NCBI GenBank assembly: GCA_019264575.1
Contig: JAHUZV010000027.1
Coordinates: 62,001 to 126,000, forward strand
Direction of reading: 5' to 3'
DNA length: 64,000 nucleotides
Source: Vulcanococcus sp.
GTDB lineage: Bacteria > Cyanobacteriota > Cyanobacteriia > PCC-6307 > Cyanobiaceae
Shown here: positions 53,888 through 61,422 of the stretch, piece by piece
Numbering within the stretch: position 1 is the stretch's first letter
How the letters are laid out: every line of letters starts with the position of its first letter
Program-made: the position numbers and the translations under genes
The notes under the pieces: model-generated
Told to the model about the DNA's origin: nothing
The model's input: the letters and a program-made list of their open reading frames with translations, nothing else
Database searches by the model: none

Positions 53888-53913
53888 TCGTCACTCCCCA
53901 TAGGACATAGATA

Positions 53914-53956
53914 TGGTTCCCGAACGCACAGATCAAGATCTGGCGATCGGGAACCA
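53914..53956. repeat. Long inverted repeat between DUF4331 and small convergent ORF
   Basis: TGGTTCCCGA (53914-53923) and TCGGGAACCA (53947-53956) form a perfect 10-bp stem. Inside it, AGATC-AA-GATCT forms a second stem. It lies between the stop codons of two convergent genes, so it could terminate either, although no T-tract follows in either direction. Confidence 0.7.
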
Positions 53957-53965
53957 ACCTGTGGA

Positions 53966-54193
53966 TTACACGAGCCGATCGTGGCGCAGCTGGGCGATGG
54001 CGCTGTCATGCAGGCGGCGCTCGTGGGCATGGCGCTCAGCCCAGGCCACTTCCTGGGAATGCACGTCAGAGGCTTCACTGCGATCGGCAGTGGCATGGCG
54101 CTGCGCCACAACCGGTTGATGGCGCCGCTGCTCCTGCTGGCGGTGGCGCATCCACTCCACAAACAGGGGCTCACGCTCAGAGGCGCTGCTCAT
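53966..54193 (-). CDS. Small hydrophilic protein, 75 aa, tentative
   Basis: An ATG frame (54193) encodes MSSASEREPLFVEWMRHRQQ followed by a Gln/His/Arg-rich helical sequence (VVAQRHATADRSEASDVHSQ, EVAWAERHAHERRLHDSAIA). It is strongly charged, with no TM helix and no recognised family. The EREPLFVEWMRHR opening looks like real protein. Another start four codons upstream (54205) is possible. It is flanked by two hairpins, at 53914-53956 and 54214-54255. Confidence 0.5.
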   Translation of the reverse strand: MSSASEREPLFVEWMRHRQQEQRRHQPVVAQRHATADRSEASDVHSQEVAWAERHAHERRLHDSAIAQLRHDRLV

Positions 54194-54213
54194 GGCCTTC
54201 TCCACACAACGTT

Positions 54214-54255
54214 CACCGCTTCATTCTGTAGCGGTTGCTACGGAATGAAGCGGTG
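54214..54255. repeat. 19-bp stem hairpin with 4-nt loop
   Basis: CACCGCTTCATTCTGTAGC and GCTACGGAATGAAGCGGTG pair over all 19 positions, with one U-G wobble in plus-strand RNA, around a GGTT loop. It lies in the 179-bp spacer between two divergent genes, so it is not a terminator for either. No T-tract follows. It may be a structured 5' UTR, a small RNA, or a copy of a palindromic repeat. Confidence 0.8.
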
Positions 54256-54372
54256 CTCCATCAAACGTGATCTGGGTTCAGGCAGGCACAGACGGGCACC
54301 CGGCCACTACGGATCACGGTGTTGCATGGGATCCGCTGGAATGGTGTGCTTGCTGCGCACTGGCTCCGCTCC

Positions 54373-55428
54373 ATGGCTGACACCCTCACCAAGCTCGCCT
54401 ATCAGGCCCTGCAGCAGGGCAAGAGCCTGGTGGGTGTAGCCCATAAAGAGGTGAGCACCAAGTTGATGGAGCTGGTGGCCCCCCAGGGAGCACCGAAAAC
54501 ACGGCCGATCCCGCCGCAGATGCTGATGGATTTGCAGGCCGCCCATTCAGCTCTGATGGACATCGATTGGGAGGAAGCTGAGCAGGGGCTCTATCCCACA
54601 GGGTTGTTGTTCGATGCCCCCTGGCTGGAATGGGCGGCTCGCTACCCGATGGTGTGGCTCGACATGCCCAGCACCTGGAATCGGCGCAGCGAACGCAATG
54701 TGACCGACTTGCCCGCGGATGTGGAGAGCGAGAACTACCCCGATTACTACCTCCAGAACTTCCATCACCAAACCGATGGCTACCTCAGCGATCACTCCGC
54801 CTCGCTCTACGACCTGCAGGTGGAAATCCTGTTCAACGGCACCGCCGATCCGATGCGGCGCCGGGTGATCAAACCGCTGGTGCAGGGCCTCAGGGCATTT
54901 GCCGATCGGCCCGCGTCCCAGTTGCGGGTGCTGGATGTGGCCACCGGCACGGGCCGCACGCTGCGGCAGGTGCGCGCAGCACTGCCGCAGGCGCAGTTGG
55001 TGGGCCTCGATCTCTCGTCTGCCTATCTGCGCCAAGCCAACCGTTGGCTCAGCCAGCTTCCCGATGAACTGCCGCAACTGGTGCAGGGCAATGGGGAAAC
55101 CATGCCATTCGCCACCGGCAGCATGCAGGGGGTGACCTGTGTGTTTCTGCTGCACGAGCTGCCCGGTGAGGCGCGCCAAAACGTGATCAATGACTGTTTC
55201 CGCGTACTGGAGCCCGGCGGCGTTCTGGTGCTGGCGGATTCCGTGCAGCTGGCGGATTCACCCCAGTTCGAAACCGCGATGGATAACTTCCGCCGCGTAT
55301 TCCATGAGCCCTACTACCGCGATTACATCGGCGATGACATCGAAGCGCGCCTCAGCGCTGCCGGCTTCAGCGGCATCCGCGCCACCTCGCATCTGATGAC
55401 CCGCGTGTGGAGTGCCACCAAGCCCTGA
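54373..55428 (+). CDS. Class I SAM-dependent methyltransferase
   Basis: A 351-residue protein. The N-terminal 170 residues hold an accessory helical region with LDMPSTWNRRSERNVTDLPA. The SAM fold begins at LRVLDVATGTGRTLRQVRAA near residue 193, with the acidic motif VGLDLSSAYLRQANRWL, the Asn/Glu-rich LVQGNGETMPFATGSMQGV and the post-motif DCFRVLEPGGVLVLAD. The substrate is unknown; the domain type is that of the UbiE/Methyltransf_11 group. ATG 54373 was chosen. A bulged 9-bp hairpin spans the stop codon (55418-55441) but lacks a T-tract. Confidence 0.85.
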   Translation: MADTLTKLAYQALQQGKSLVGVAHKEVSTKLMELVAPQGAPKTRPIPPQMLMDLQAAHSALMDIDWEEAEQGLYPTGLLFDAPWLEWAARYPMVWLDMPSTWNRRSERNVTDLPADVESENYPDYYLQNFHHQTDGYLSDHSASLYDLQVEILFNGTADPMRRRVIKPLVQGLRAFADRPASQLRVLDVATGTGRTLRQVRAALPQAQLVGLDLSSAYLRQANRWLSQLPDELPQLVQGNGETMPFATGSMQGVTCVFLLHELPGEARQNVINDCFRVLEPGGVLVLADSVQLADSPQFETAMDNFRRVFHEPYYRDYIGDDIEARLSAAGFSGIRATSHLMTRVWSATKP

Positions 55429-55484
55429 CAAAGGGCCTTGGCCGCTGCCCAAACGCCATAGGGTCCGCCTAAAGCGAAGTGGGC

Positions 55485-55808
55485 ATGAGCAATCCGTTCA
55501 GCGTGCGCTGGTTGGCAGGCTGGACCTTCCAGACCGTGTTCATGGAGGGGTGTGTGCAGGTGGAAGCCCATGGCTTCGGCATCTGCTTGCGCACGCCACT
55601 CCTGCCTGGCGAAAGCCCTGTTGTGGCGGCCGATCGTTTGGTGCTGGCTGAGGATCAGCGGCGCCGCGCCCTGCACAACGCCTGGTTGCGGGGCAATCGA
55701 ATCCAGGCGGCTGAGCCAGCGCCTCCGCTCAATGGAGCCAGCGCTGAAGTGGAGCCCACACCACTTGAGAACCCCGAGCTCGAACCGTTGATTCGCCTGG
55801 TGGCTTGA
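55485..55808 (+). CDS. Conserved-looking protein of unknown function, 107 aa
   Basis: ATG 55485 gives MSNPFSVRWLAGWTFQTVFM, followed by EGCVQVEAHGFGICLRTPLL and a Pro/Glu-rich C-terminal tail. The N-terminal 70 residues look like a compact alpha/beta domain, perhaps a small regulatory or assembly protein. I do not recognise it. It is the next gene after the methyltransferase, 56 bp downstream, with a candidate TAGGGT -10 at about 55458-55463. Confidence 0.6.
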   Translation: MSNPFSVRWLAGWTFQTVFMEGCVQVEAHGFGICLRTPLLPGESPVVAADRLVLAEDQRRRALHNAWLRGNRIQAAEPAPPLNGASAEVEPTPLENPELEPLIRLVA

Positions 55809-55820
55809 ACCAAGCCTGAG

Positions 55821-56093
55821 TCAGCGCTTCAGCCACAAAGCCAGCACCAACCCGAGGCCACCCCAGCGCAGGGCTGTCCAGAGGCTGGTTTCCTGCCAGG
55901 TGGTGGGGCGCAGGGGAGCCGGTAGGGGATCCAGCAGGCGCTGAGCGAGGGCCATGCGTTGGCGCAGCCGGCGGGCCTGCAGGCTCTCATCACCGCTGGT
56001 GATGCGCTCAGCCCGCGACACCTGCGCCATCAGGTTCGCCAGCTGATGCAGCCAGCGAATGGGGGTGTGGGGGGAGCGCGGACGCTGCTGCAT
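55821..56093 (-). CDS. Small C-terminally anchored membrane protein, 90 aa
   Basis: ATG 56093 gives MQQRPRSPHTPIRWLHQLAN, then a basic helical segment (QARRLRQRMALAQRLLDPLP) and a C-terminal TM helix (ALRWGGLGLVLALWLKR). No family is recognised. It is divergent from the DUF6439-like gene with only 9 bp between the starts. The longer frame to 56480 runs antisense to that gene and is not used. Confidence 0.55.
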   Translation of the reverse strand: MQQRPRSPHTPIRWLHQLANLMAQVSRAERITSGDESLQARRLRQRMALAQRLLDPLPAPLRPTTWQETSLWTALRWGGLGLVLALWLKR

Positions 56094-56102
56094 GGCGCCA
56101 GG

Positions 56103-56417
56103 ATGGCCTTCCAGCCGAGCTTGTGTCCAGTGTCTGCCAGTCAACAGTGGCCCGAAGGCAGCCGAGAAACGGCGGAGGCCCTGCATCGGCTGCTCACCAT
56201 CGACAACCGTCAGTGGCACGCGCTCAAAAGCCAGCCGCAGCGGCGCGCCGCCGAACAGCTGGCGGCCGCCCTGGTTCAACTGCTGGACCCGGCCAATCCC
56301 GCGAATGCCCCCGTGGCCACCACGCAACGCCAAAACGCGATTGCGCTGCTGGAGCACGGGCTGGGCTGGCTGCGCGGAGAGCTGAAAGACCCCGGCTGCC
56401 CAACCCACGGTCACTGA
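56103..56417 (+). CDS. DUF6439-like small cyanobacterial protein, 104 aa
   Basis: ATG 56103. The block ETAEALHRLLTIDNRQWHAL followed by KSQPQRRAAEQLAAALVQLL and NAIALLEHGLGWLRGELKDP matches what I recall of the cyanobacterial DUF6439 family, with a conserved W-H-x-L-K motif and a C-terminal CP tail. It is soluble and helical, of unknown function. It ends 4 bp before the convergent RsbW-like gene's stop. Confidence 0.65.
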   Translation: MAFQPSLCPVSASQQWPEGSRETAEALHRLLTIDNRQWHALKSQPQRRAAEQLAAALVQLLDPANPANAPVATTQRQNAIALLEHGLGWLRGELKDPGCPTHGH

Positions 56418-56421
56418 GCCG

Positions 56422-56811
56422 TCACTGACGCCGCAGTGCCACCTGAACGCGGTTGCCGCGGGCGCTCCAGCGCACGTCATCGAAGCAGGAGTGGATCAGA
56501 AACAGCCCACGCCCGCAGAGGGCATCCGGCTCCTCCGGCAGCGCAGCGCAGCGGGCATCGGCAGGAACCCCGCAGCCTTCGTCTTGCACCTGAAACACCC
56601 ACCAGCGGGGGGTCACGATGCGGCGCACCCGCAGGCACTTGCCGGGGTCGTTGCCATTGCCATGGCGCACAGCATTCACCAGCACCTCCTGCAAACCCAG
56701 CTGCAGAGAGGCCATCTGCTGGGCGCAGCTGATCGGCTCCAGCAGCACCTCAAGCAGCGGCGAGAGCTGCAGGGTGGAGGGGGTGATGAAATCGGCCCAG
56801 CGATGTGGCAT
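56422..56811 (-). CDS. RsbW-like anti-sigma factor/serine kinase (HATPase_c_2)
   Basis: A 129-residue GHKL ATPase. The N-box is GLQEVLVNAVRHGNGND near residue 45, the G1 box is VQDEGCGVP near 80, and G2 is GRGLFLIHSCFD near 105. This is the minimal anti-sigma kinase fold. Such proteins phosphorylate an STAS-domain anti-anti-sigma partner; none is encoded here. ATG 56811 gives MPHRWADFITPSTLQLSPLL. It overlaps nothing and lies 65 bp after gun4. Confidence 0.85.
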   Translation of the reverse strand: MPHRWADFITPSTLQLSPLLEVLLEPISCAQQMASLQLGLQEVLVNAVRHGNGNDPGKCLRVRRIVTPRWWVFQVQDEGCGVPADARCAALPEEPDALCGRGLFLIHSCFDDVRWSARGNRVQVALRRQ

Positions 56812-56876
56812 CGAACCCAAGCCGGCGGAGCAGCCGTGCAGTGATTTGAAGCTACCGCTGCGGCGGACGGGCCGAT

Positions 56877-57599
56877 CTAGGCCGATACGCGCTGTTGCAG
56901 GCCGGGATGGGAGAGCAGCGCATCCATCAGGCGCACACCTCGCAATTGATTCACCAACGGCAGGTGGCCCTCCGGTGCCTCCAGCGACCAGGTGAACGAT
57001 CGGGGATAGCGGGTCCAAACGCCGCCCTGCTTCCAGCCCAAACGTGGCCACAGCTGATCCCAACGGCCATTGAGGGAGCGCAGCAGCCGGATCTGCACGG
57101 AAAAGCCAAAACGCCCCTGCGAGTACACCACCCAGAGGCGATCCAAGCTCTCAAGGTCCACCGAAGCGATGGGCGGCACTTCGGAGTAATAAACGTATCC
57201 GCGCTTCACTGCCGCTTCACCGGCCAGTTGGCGCAGGTGTTCGCTGGTGAGGCGATCGGCCTCCTCAAAGTCTTGGTCGATCAACGCGCGCTGCAGCGGC
57301 GCGTAATCCAACCCGGCCGCGCTGGTCACGGCCAACCAACCATCGCGGTAGCGATCGCGGAAGGCCTGGGTGAGGCCGTCGTCGACCGACACCAACAGTT
57401 GAATCAGCAGGCCGGCAGCCCAGTCATCGCAGGTGGCATCGAGGCGATCGATCTGCTCCGGAAGCAGCGGGCGCAGTTCAGCGGCGCGCTGTTGCACCTG
57501 GGCGAGCAGGGTGCGGCGCTGGCGGGGATTGGCCGCCAGGAAACGCTCCAAGAGTTGTTCGGCGCTAACCGTTGTGGTGACGGGGGGTCCGGAAAGCAT
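56877..57599 (-). CDS. gun4: GUN4, regulator of Mg-chelatase
   Basis: GUN4 binds protoporphyrin IX and Mg-protoporphyrin and stimulates Mg-chelatase. The 240-residue protein has an N-terminal helical domain and the GUN4 core DYAPLQRALIDQDFEEADRL near residue 98, then RGYVYYSEVPPIASVDLESL and GRFGFSVQIRLLRSLNGRWD. ATG 57599. It is divergent from mnmH. Together with hemA and chlP it makes this window rich in tetrapyrrole genes. Confidence 0.94.
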   Translation of the reverse strand: MLSGPPVTTTVSAEQLLERFLAANPRQRRTLLAQVQQRAAELRPLLPEQIDRLDATCDDWAAGLLIQLLVSVDDGLTQAFRDRYRDGWLAVTSAAGLDYAPLQRALIDQDFEEADRLTSEHLRQLAGEAAVKRGYVYYSEVPPIASVDLESLDRLWVVYSQGRFGFSVQIRLLRSLNGRWDQLWPRLGWKQGGVWTRYPRSFTWSLEAPEGHLPLVNQLRGVRLMDALLSHPGLQQRVSA

Positions 57600-57676
57600 G
57601 AAGAGAGGTCAGACCTGCCATGGGACCAGCGTTGGCCCACTATGTCAGGCATGGCCAGGCCAAGGCGGGTTCCCGA

Positions 57677-58750
57677 ATGGTTGGGATGCAACTAAATCGC
57701 CAACCGGTGGAACGGTTTCTGCAGGGAACGGCTCCGGTGGTGGATGTGCGGGCGCCGGCGGAGTTTGCCCAAGGCCACATCCCCGGTGCGCGCAATCTGC
57801 CGCTGTTCAGCGATGAGCAACGGGCCGCCGTGGGCACCACCTACAAACAACAGGGCAGGCAGGCCGCTGTGCAGCTGGGGCTGGAGCTGGTGGGCCCGCG
57901 GCTGGGCGAGCTGGGCAGCCAGCTCAGCGCTTGGGCAGAGGAGGCCGGCGGTGCGCCCCTGCGCCTGCACTGCTGGCGCGGCGGCATGCGCTCAGAAAGC
58001 GTGGCCTGGCTTGCAAGCCAGCTCGACCTGCCGGTGGTGCTGCTCGAGGGCGGCTACAAGAGTTTTCGCCGCTGGGCCCTGGAGCTATTTGACACCCCCT
58101 GGCCCATTCATTTGATGGGTGGACGCACCGGCAGCGGCAAAACGGATCTGCTGCTCGCCTTAGCCGAACGCCAGGTGGCGGTGGTGGATCTGGAGGGATT
58201 GGCCCATCATCGTGGCAGCAGCTTTGGCAGCCTCGGCATGCCGCCGCAGCCCAGCAGCGAGCACTACGAAAACCGCATCGCCCTGGCGCTGCACGGCTAC
58301 CGAGAAGCCGAGCAGATCTGGGTGGAAGCCGAGAGCGTGCAGGTGGGCCGCTGCCGCATTCCCGGCAGGATCTGGCGGCAGATGCAGGCAGCACCGCTGC
58401 TGGAGATCCGAAGGCCGCTGGAAGAACGGCTGGAGCAACTGGTGGAGGTGTATGGCTCCCAGGATCCAGACGCCCTGAAAGAGGCCACCGAGCGCATTGC
58501 CCGGCGCCTCGGGCCGCAACGCACCACGGCCGCACTAGAGGCGATCGAGGCGCAGCAGTGGGGAGAAGCGGCCAGGCAGATGCTCGATTACTACGACCGC
58601 TGCTACGACCACGAACTGGAGCGCCATGGCGCCGCCGATCAGCACCGGCTGCTGGGCCATGAGGATCTGGCCGGATTGAGCGCCGAGGCTGCCGCCGACC
58701 AGCTGATCAGCCGCGGTGTGACAAAGGCCCAGCGCCGGAACGCTGCCTAG
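57677..58750 (+). CDS. mnmH: tRNA 2-selenouridine/geranyl-2-thiouridine synthase
   Basis: MnmH (SelU/YbbB) modifies the 2-thiouridine at the wobble position, first by geranylation and then by selenation. The rhodanese domain contains [20 protein letters not shown] and the catalytic Cys99 in [14 protein letters not shown]-loop ([16 protein letters not shown], about residues 147-162) follows. The start at ATG 57677 gives a normal leader; ATG 57686 and ATG 57620 are alternatives. Whether selenophosphate is available in this organism cannot be seen here. Confidence 0.9.
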   Translation: MVGMQLNRQPVERFLQGTAPVVDVRAPAEFAQGHIPGARNLPLFSDEQRAAVGTTYKQQGRQAAVQLGLELVGPRLGELGSQLSAWAEEAGGAPLRLHCWRGGMRSESVAWLASQLDLPVVLLEGGYKSFRRWALELFDTPWPIHLMGGRTGSGKTDLLLALAERQVAVVDLEGLAHHRGSSFGSLGMPPQPSSEHYENRIALALHGYREAEQIWVEAESVQVGRCRIPGRIWRQMQAAPLLEIRRPLEERLEQLVEVYGSQDPDALKEATERIARRLGPQRTTAALEAIEAQQWGEAARQMLDYYDRCYDHELERHGAADQHRLLGHEDLAGLSAEAAADQLISRGVTKAQRRNAA

Positions 58751-58775
58751 GATCGGGCTTTGCAGGGATCGATCG

Positions 58776-59147
58776 ATGGCCGCCATTCAGTTCTTCCGCG
58801 GTGTCGACGAGCCGGTTGTTCCTGATATCCGCATGACCCGCTCGCGCGACGGGCGCACCGGCCAGGCGATCTTCGTGTTTGATCAGCCGGAAGCCCTCTC
58901 CCCCGAAAGCATGGGCGATATCGGTGGGATGTACATGGTGGATGAGGAAGGGCAACTCGTCACCCGCGAAGTGAATGCCAAGTTCGTGAACGGCAAGCCC
59001 GCCGCCCTGGAAGCCACCTACACCTGGAAAACCCCGGAAGATTTCGAGCGCTTCATGCGCTTTGCCCAGCGCTACGCCGATAGCCACGATCTCGGCTTCT
59101 CCCAGAAGGAGAACAACGCTGGCGATTCCGCAGACGACGCCGAGTGA
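58776..59147 (+). CDS. psb28: Photosystem II assembly protein Psb28
   Basis: Psb28 binds the RC47 assembly intermediate of photosystem II on the cytoplasmic side near CP47. The sequence [35 protein letters not shown], and [20 protein letters not shown] match the family. The 123-residue length includes an acidic tail. ATG 58776 lies 25 bp after mnmH and 10 bp before the first AI-2E permease. Confidence 0.95.
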   Translation: MAAIQFFRGVDEPVVPDIRMTRSRDGRTGQAIFVFDQPEALSPESMGDIGGMYMVDEEGQLVTREVNAKFVNGKPAALEATYTWKTPEDFERFMRFAQRYADSHDLGFSQKENNAGDSADDAE

Positions 59148-59157
59148 GTTTGGCCGG

Positions 59158-60210
59158 ATGAAATTCGGCCAGGGCCTGGGATTGCTCGCCACAGCAGCAG
59201 CAGTGCTGCTGCTGTGGTCGCTGCGGCAGGTGGTGATTCAGCTGTTCGCAGCGGTGGTGCTGGCCATGGCGCTCTGCACGATCGTGGGCGTGGTGCGGGA
59301 GCGGCTTCGCTGCAGCCGCCCGCTGGCGCTGTTGCTCAGCCTGTTCGGCTTGCTCGTACTGGTGGCCGTGGCCCTGGCCGTGGTGGTGCCGCCATTCCTG
59401 GAGCAGTCTCAGCAACTGCTCCTGCAGTTGCCGCTTGCCGCGAATCGCGCTGGCGCGCTGCTGCAGGAGCTGATGGATGTGAGCAGCCGCATGCTCTACG
59501 GCCAGCAGGCGCTCGATTGGATCAAGCAGAGCTGGGGCAACGGCGGAACCAGCAATGAAGCCCTGGGGCAGGGGCTGCAGAACCTGCTGGATCTAGCCGG
59601 CAACCTGGGCGGAGGCCTGCTGCAGCTGCTGTTCGTGCTGGCAGTAGCGCTGATGATCGCGGTGCACCCCACCGCCTACCGGGAGGTAGCGGTGTTGCTT
59701 GCTCCCTCCTTCTATCGGCGGCGCCTGCGCGAGGTGTTGCTGCAATGCGGCGAAGCCCTCAGCAGCTGGATGGGCGGTGTACTGATCAGCTCCCTATGTG
59801 TGGCACTTCTGGCAGGGATCGGCCTGTCGCTGCTGGGGGTGAAGCTTGTGGTGGCCAATGCCCTGCTGGCCGGCCTGCTCAATGTGATCCCCAATGTGGG
59901 GCCCACCTTGAGCACGGTTTTTCCGATGTCGGTGGCGCTGCTGGTGTCGCCCTGGAAAGCGCTAGCCGTGCTGGGGCTCTACGTGCTTGTGCAAAACCTG
60001 GAGAGCTACGTGATCACCCCCTCGGTGATGCAGCGGCAGGTGAATCTGTTGCCGGGGCTCACCCTGGCGGCTCAATTCCTGTTCACCGTGCTGTTTGGGC
60101 CACTGGGGCTGCTGCTGGCTCTGCCCCTGGCGGTGTGTCTGCAGGTGGTGATTCGTGAGGTCTTGATCCACGATGTGCTCGACCCCTGGCAGCAGCACCG
60201 CACCTCATGA
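59158..60210 (+). CDS. AI-2E family permease, first of a tandem pair
   Basis: A 350-residue protein with about eight TM helices. The family pattern appears at LIAVHPTAYRE-like ALMIAVHPTAYREVAVLLAP near residue 162 and in the C-terminal GLLNVIPNVGPTLSTVFPMS near 240 and LVQNLESYVITPSVMQRQVN near 275. Members transport small anions or signalling molecules, or have unknown substrates; AI-2 export is established for few. The ATG at 59158 is used. It overlaps the paralogue by 4 bp (ATGA). Confidence 0.88.
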   Translation: MKFGQGLGLLATAAAVLLLWSLRQVVIQLFAAVVLAMALCTIVGVVRERLRCSRPLALLLSLFGLLVLVAVALAVVVPPFLEQSQQLLLQLPLAANRAGALLQELMDVSSRMLYGQQALDWIKQSWGNGGTSNEALGQGLQNLLDLAGNLGGGLLQLLFVLAVALMIAVHPTAYREVAVLLAPSFYRRRLREVLLQCGEALSSWMGGVLISSLCVALLAGIGLSLLGVKLVVANALLAGLLNVIPNVGPTLSTVFPMSVALLVSPWKALAVLGLYVLVQNLESYVITPSVMQRQVNLLPGLTLAAQFLFTVLFGPLGLLLALPLAVCLQVVIREVLIHDVLDPWQQHRTS

Positions 60211-61208
60211 CCCTGCGCGGCCTGATCGGCTTGCTGGCCCTGGTGGTGCTCGGCCTTCTGGCCTGGGAGCTGCGCTGGGTGTTGCTGGTGCTCTTCGGTG
60301 CCGTGGTGCTCGCCGTGGCCCTGGATGTGCCGGTGAGCTGGCTTCGGCGCTTCACACCGATGCATCGCCCCCAGGCCTTGGTTGTGGTGGTGGTGCTGCT
60401 GCTGTTGGGGGGCTGGCAGCTGGGTGAATTGCTGCTGCCCGAATTGATCGAGCAGGTGCAGCAGTTCACCCAATTGGTGCCGGCCCTCATTAACCGCGTT
60501 GGCGAGCTGCTGGGTGGGGTGGCGATGCTGGAGAGCCTGGAGGGCCGCGTGGCCGATCTGGCCACCTTCGACAAATTGCAGCCACTCGGTGGGCAGTTGC
60601 TGGGTTTTGCCGGAGGGGCCGCCAACAGCACGATTCAGCTGCTGCTGATGGTGCTGCTGGCCCTGCTGCTGGTGCTCGATCCCCGCAGCCACCAGCGCCT
60701 GGTTCTGGCGGCAACCCCCGCTCACTACCGGCCGATGGCCGGTGAGCTCCTCAGCGCCTGCCGCGAAGCGCTCGGTGGTTGGCTCGCGGGGATGACGATC
60801 TCCGCCAGCGCCGTGTTTCTGCTCACCTGGGCCGGACTCGCCGCTCTGAAGGTGCCGCTGGCACTGCTGAGCGGCCTGGTGTGCGGCCTGCTCACCTTCG
60901 TGCCCACGATTGGCCCCACCGTGGCCACCTTGCTGCCCTTGGCGGTGGCCCTGCTGGTGTCACCGGCCCTCGCACTGCAGGTGTTGATCCTGCGGCTCGT
61001 ACTGCAAAACGCTGAGGCGTTTCTGCTCACGCCACTGCTGCTGAGCCGCACCGTGAATTTGCTGCCCACCGTTGCATTGATGGCGCAGCTCAGCTTGGGA
61101 GCTCTGTTAGGGCTGCCAGGGGTGCTGCTAGCGCTGCCGCTGGTAGTTGTACTTCAGGTGCTCTCGCAGCGGGTGCTGGTGGAGCAGATCATGGATCGCT
61201 GGCTCTAA
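60207..61208 (+). CDS. AI-2E family permease, second of a tandem pair
   Basis: A 333-residue paralogue of the preceding gene with the same layout: LLALLLVLDPRSHQRLVLAA near residue 150, LVCGLLTFVPTIGPTVATLL near 230, and LRLVLQNAEAFLLTPLLLSR near 263. The two proteins differ enough to be old paralogues rather than a recent copy. Overlap of start and stop codons implies joint synthesis, perhaps as a heteromeric complex (inference). It ends 7 bp before a convergent small gene. Confidence 0.88.
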   Translation: MTLRGLIGLLALVVLGLLAWELRWVLLVLFGAVVLAVALDVPVSWLRRFTPMHRPQALVVVVVLLLLGGWQLGELLLPELIEQVQQFTQLVPALINRVGELLGGVAMLESLEGRVADLATFDKLQPLGGQLLGFAGGAANSTIQLLLMVLLALLLVLDPRSHQRLVLAATPAHYRPMAGELLSACREALGGWLAGMTISASAVFLLTWAGLAALKVPLALLSGLVCGLLTFVPTIGPTVATLLPLAVALLVSPALALQVLILRLVLQNAEAFLLTPLLLSRTVNLLPTVALMAQLSLGALLGLPGVLLALPLVVVLQVLSQRVLVEQIMDRWL

Positions 61209-61215
61209 TCGCTTC

Positions 61216-61422
61216 TCAGCGACTGCTCTGAATCATCCAGGGCGTGAACACCAGAACAGCGATGGCCAGCGGGTGGTGGCGAGGGATTTCTACAAGACTC
61301 GCGAAGGTGAAGTGATCGGCCAGCAGCTGCAGCTCGGTCCTCAAATCGAGCAGCGCCAGAATTGCCAGAAGGATGGGGATCAGAGGCAATTGCAACCGTC
61401 GCCGGCCGTCTGAGAGCCTCAT
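61216..61422 (-). CDS. Small membrane protein coupled to secF, 68 aa
   Basis: ATG 61422 gives MRLSDGRRRLQLPLIPILLA, then ILALLDLRTELQLLADHFTF and LAIAVLVFTPWMIQSSR: two hydrophobic helices around a short loop. The ELQLL motif and opening RRRLQLPL look conserved among picocyanobacteria. The start overlaps the secF stop by 4 bp (ATGA), so it is translated with SecDF. A role as a small accessory subunit of that complex is inference. Confidence 0.7.
   Translation of the reverse strand: MRLSDGRRRLQLPLIPILLAILALLDLRTELQLLADHFTFASLVEIPRHHPLAIAVLVFTPWMIQSSR

Noticed and set aside
53884..54174. Alternative minus-strand frame over the small ORF
   Set aside because: It is Cys/Ser/Pro/Arg-rich with no pattern and overlaps the inverted repeat and the DUF4331 stop; the 75-aa frame looks more protein-like.
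55418..55441. Bulged hairpin over the methyltransferase stop codon
   Set aside because: A 9-bp stem with one bulge but no T-tract; too weak to list as a terminator.
56094..56480. N-terminal extension of the 90-aa membrane protein
   Set aside because: It lies wholly antisense to the DUF6439-like gene and would push the TM protein to 219 residues without homology.
56812..57063. Extension of the RsbW-like gene towards gun4
   Set aside because: It overlaps the gun4 3' end and has no GHKL features; the ATG at 56811 gives a normal domain.
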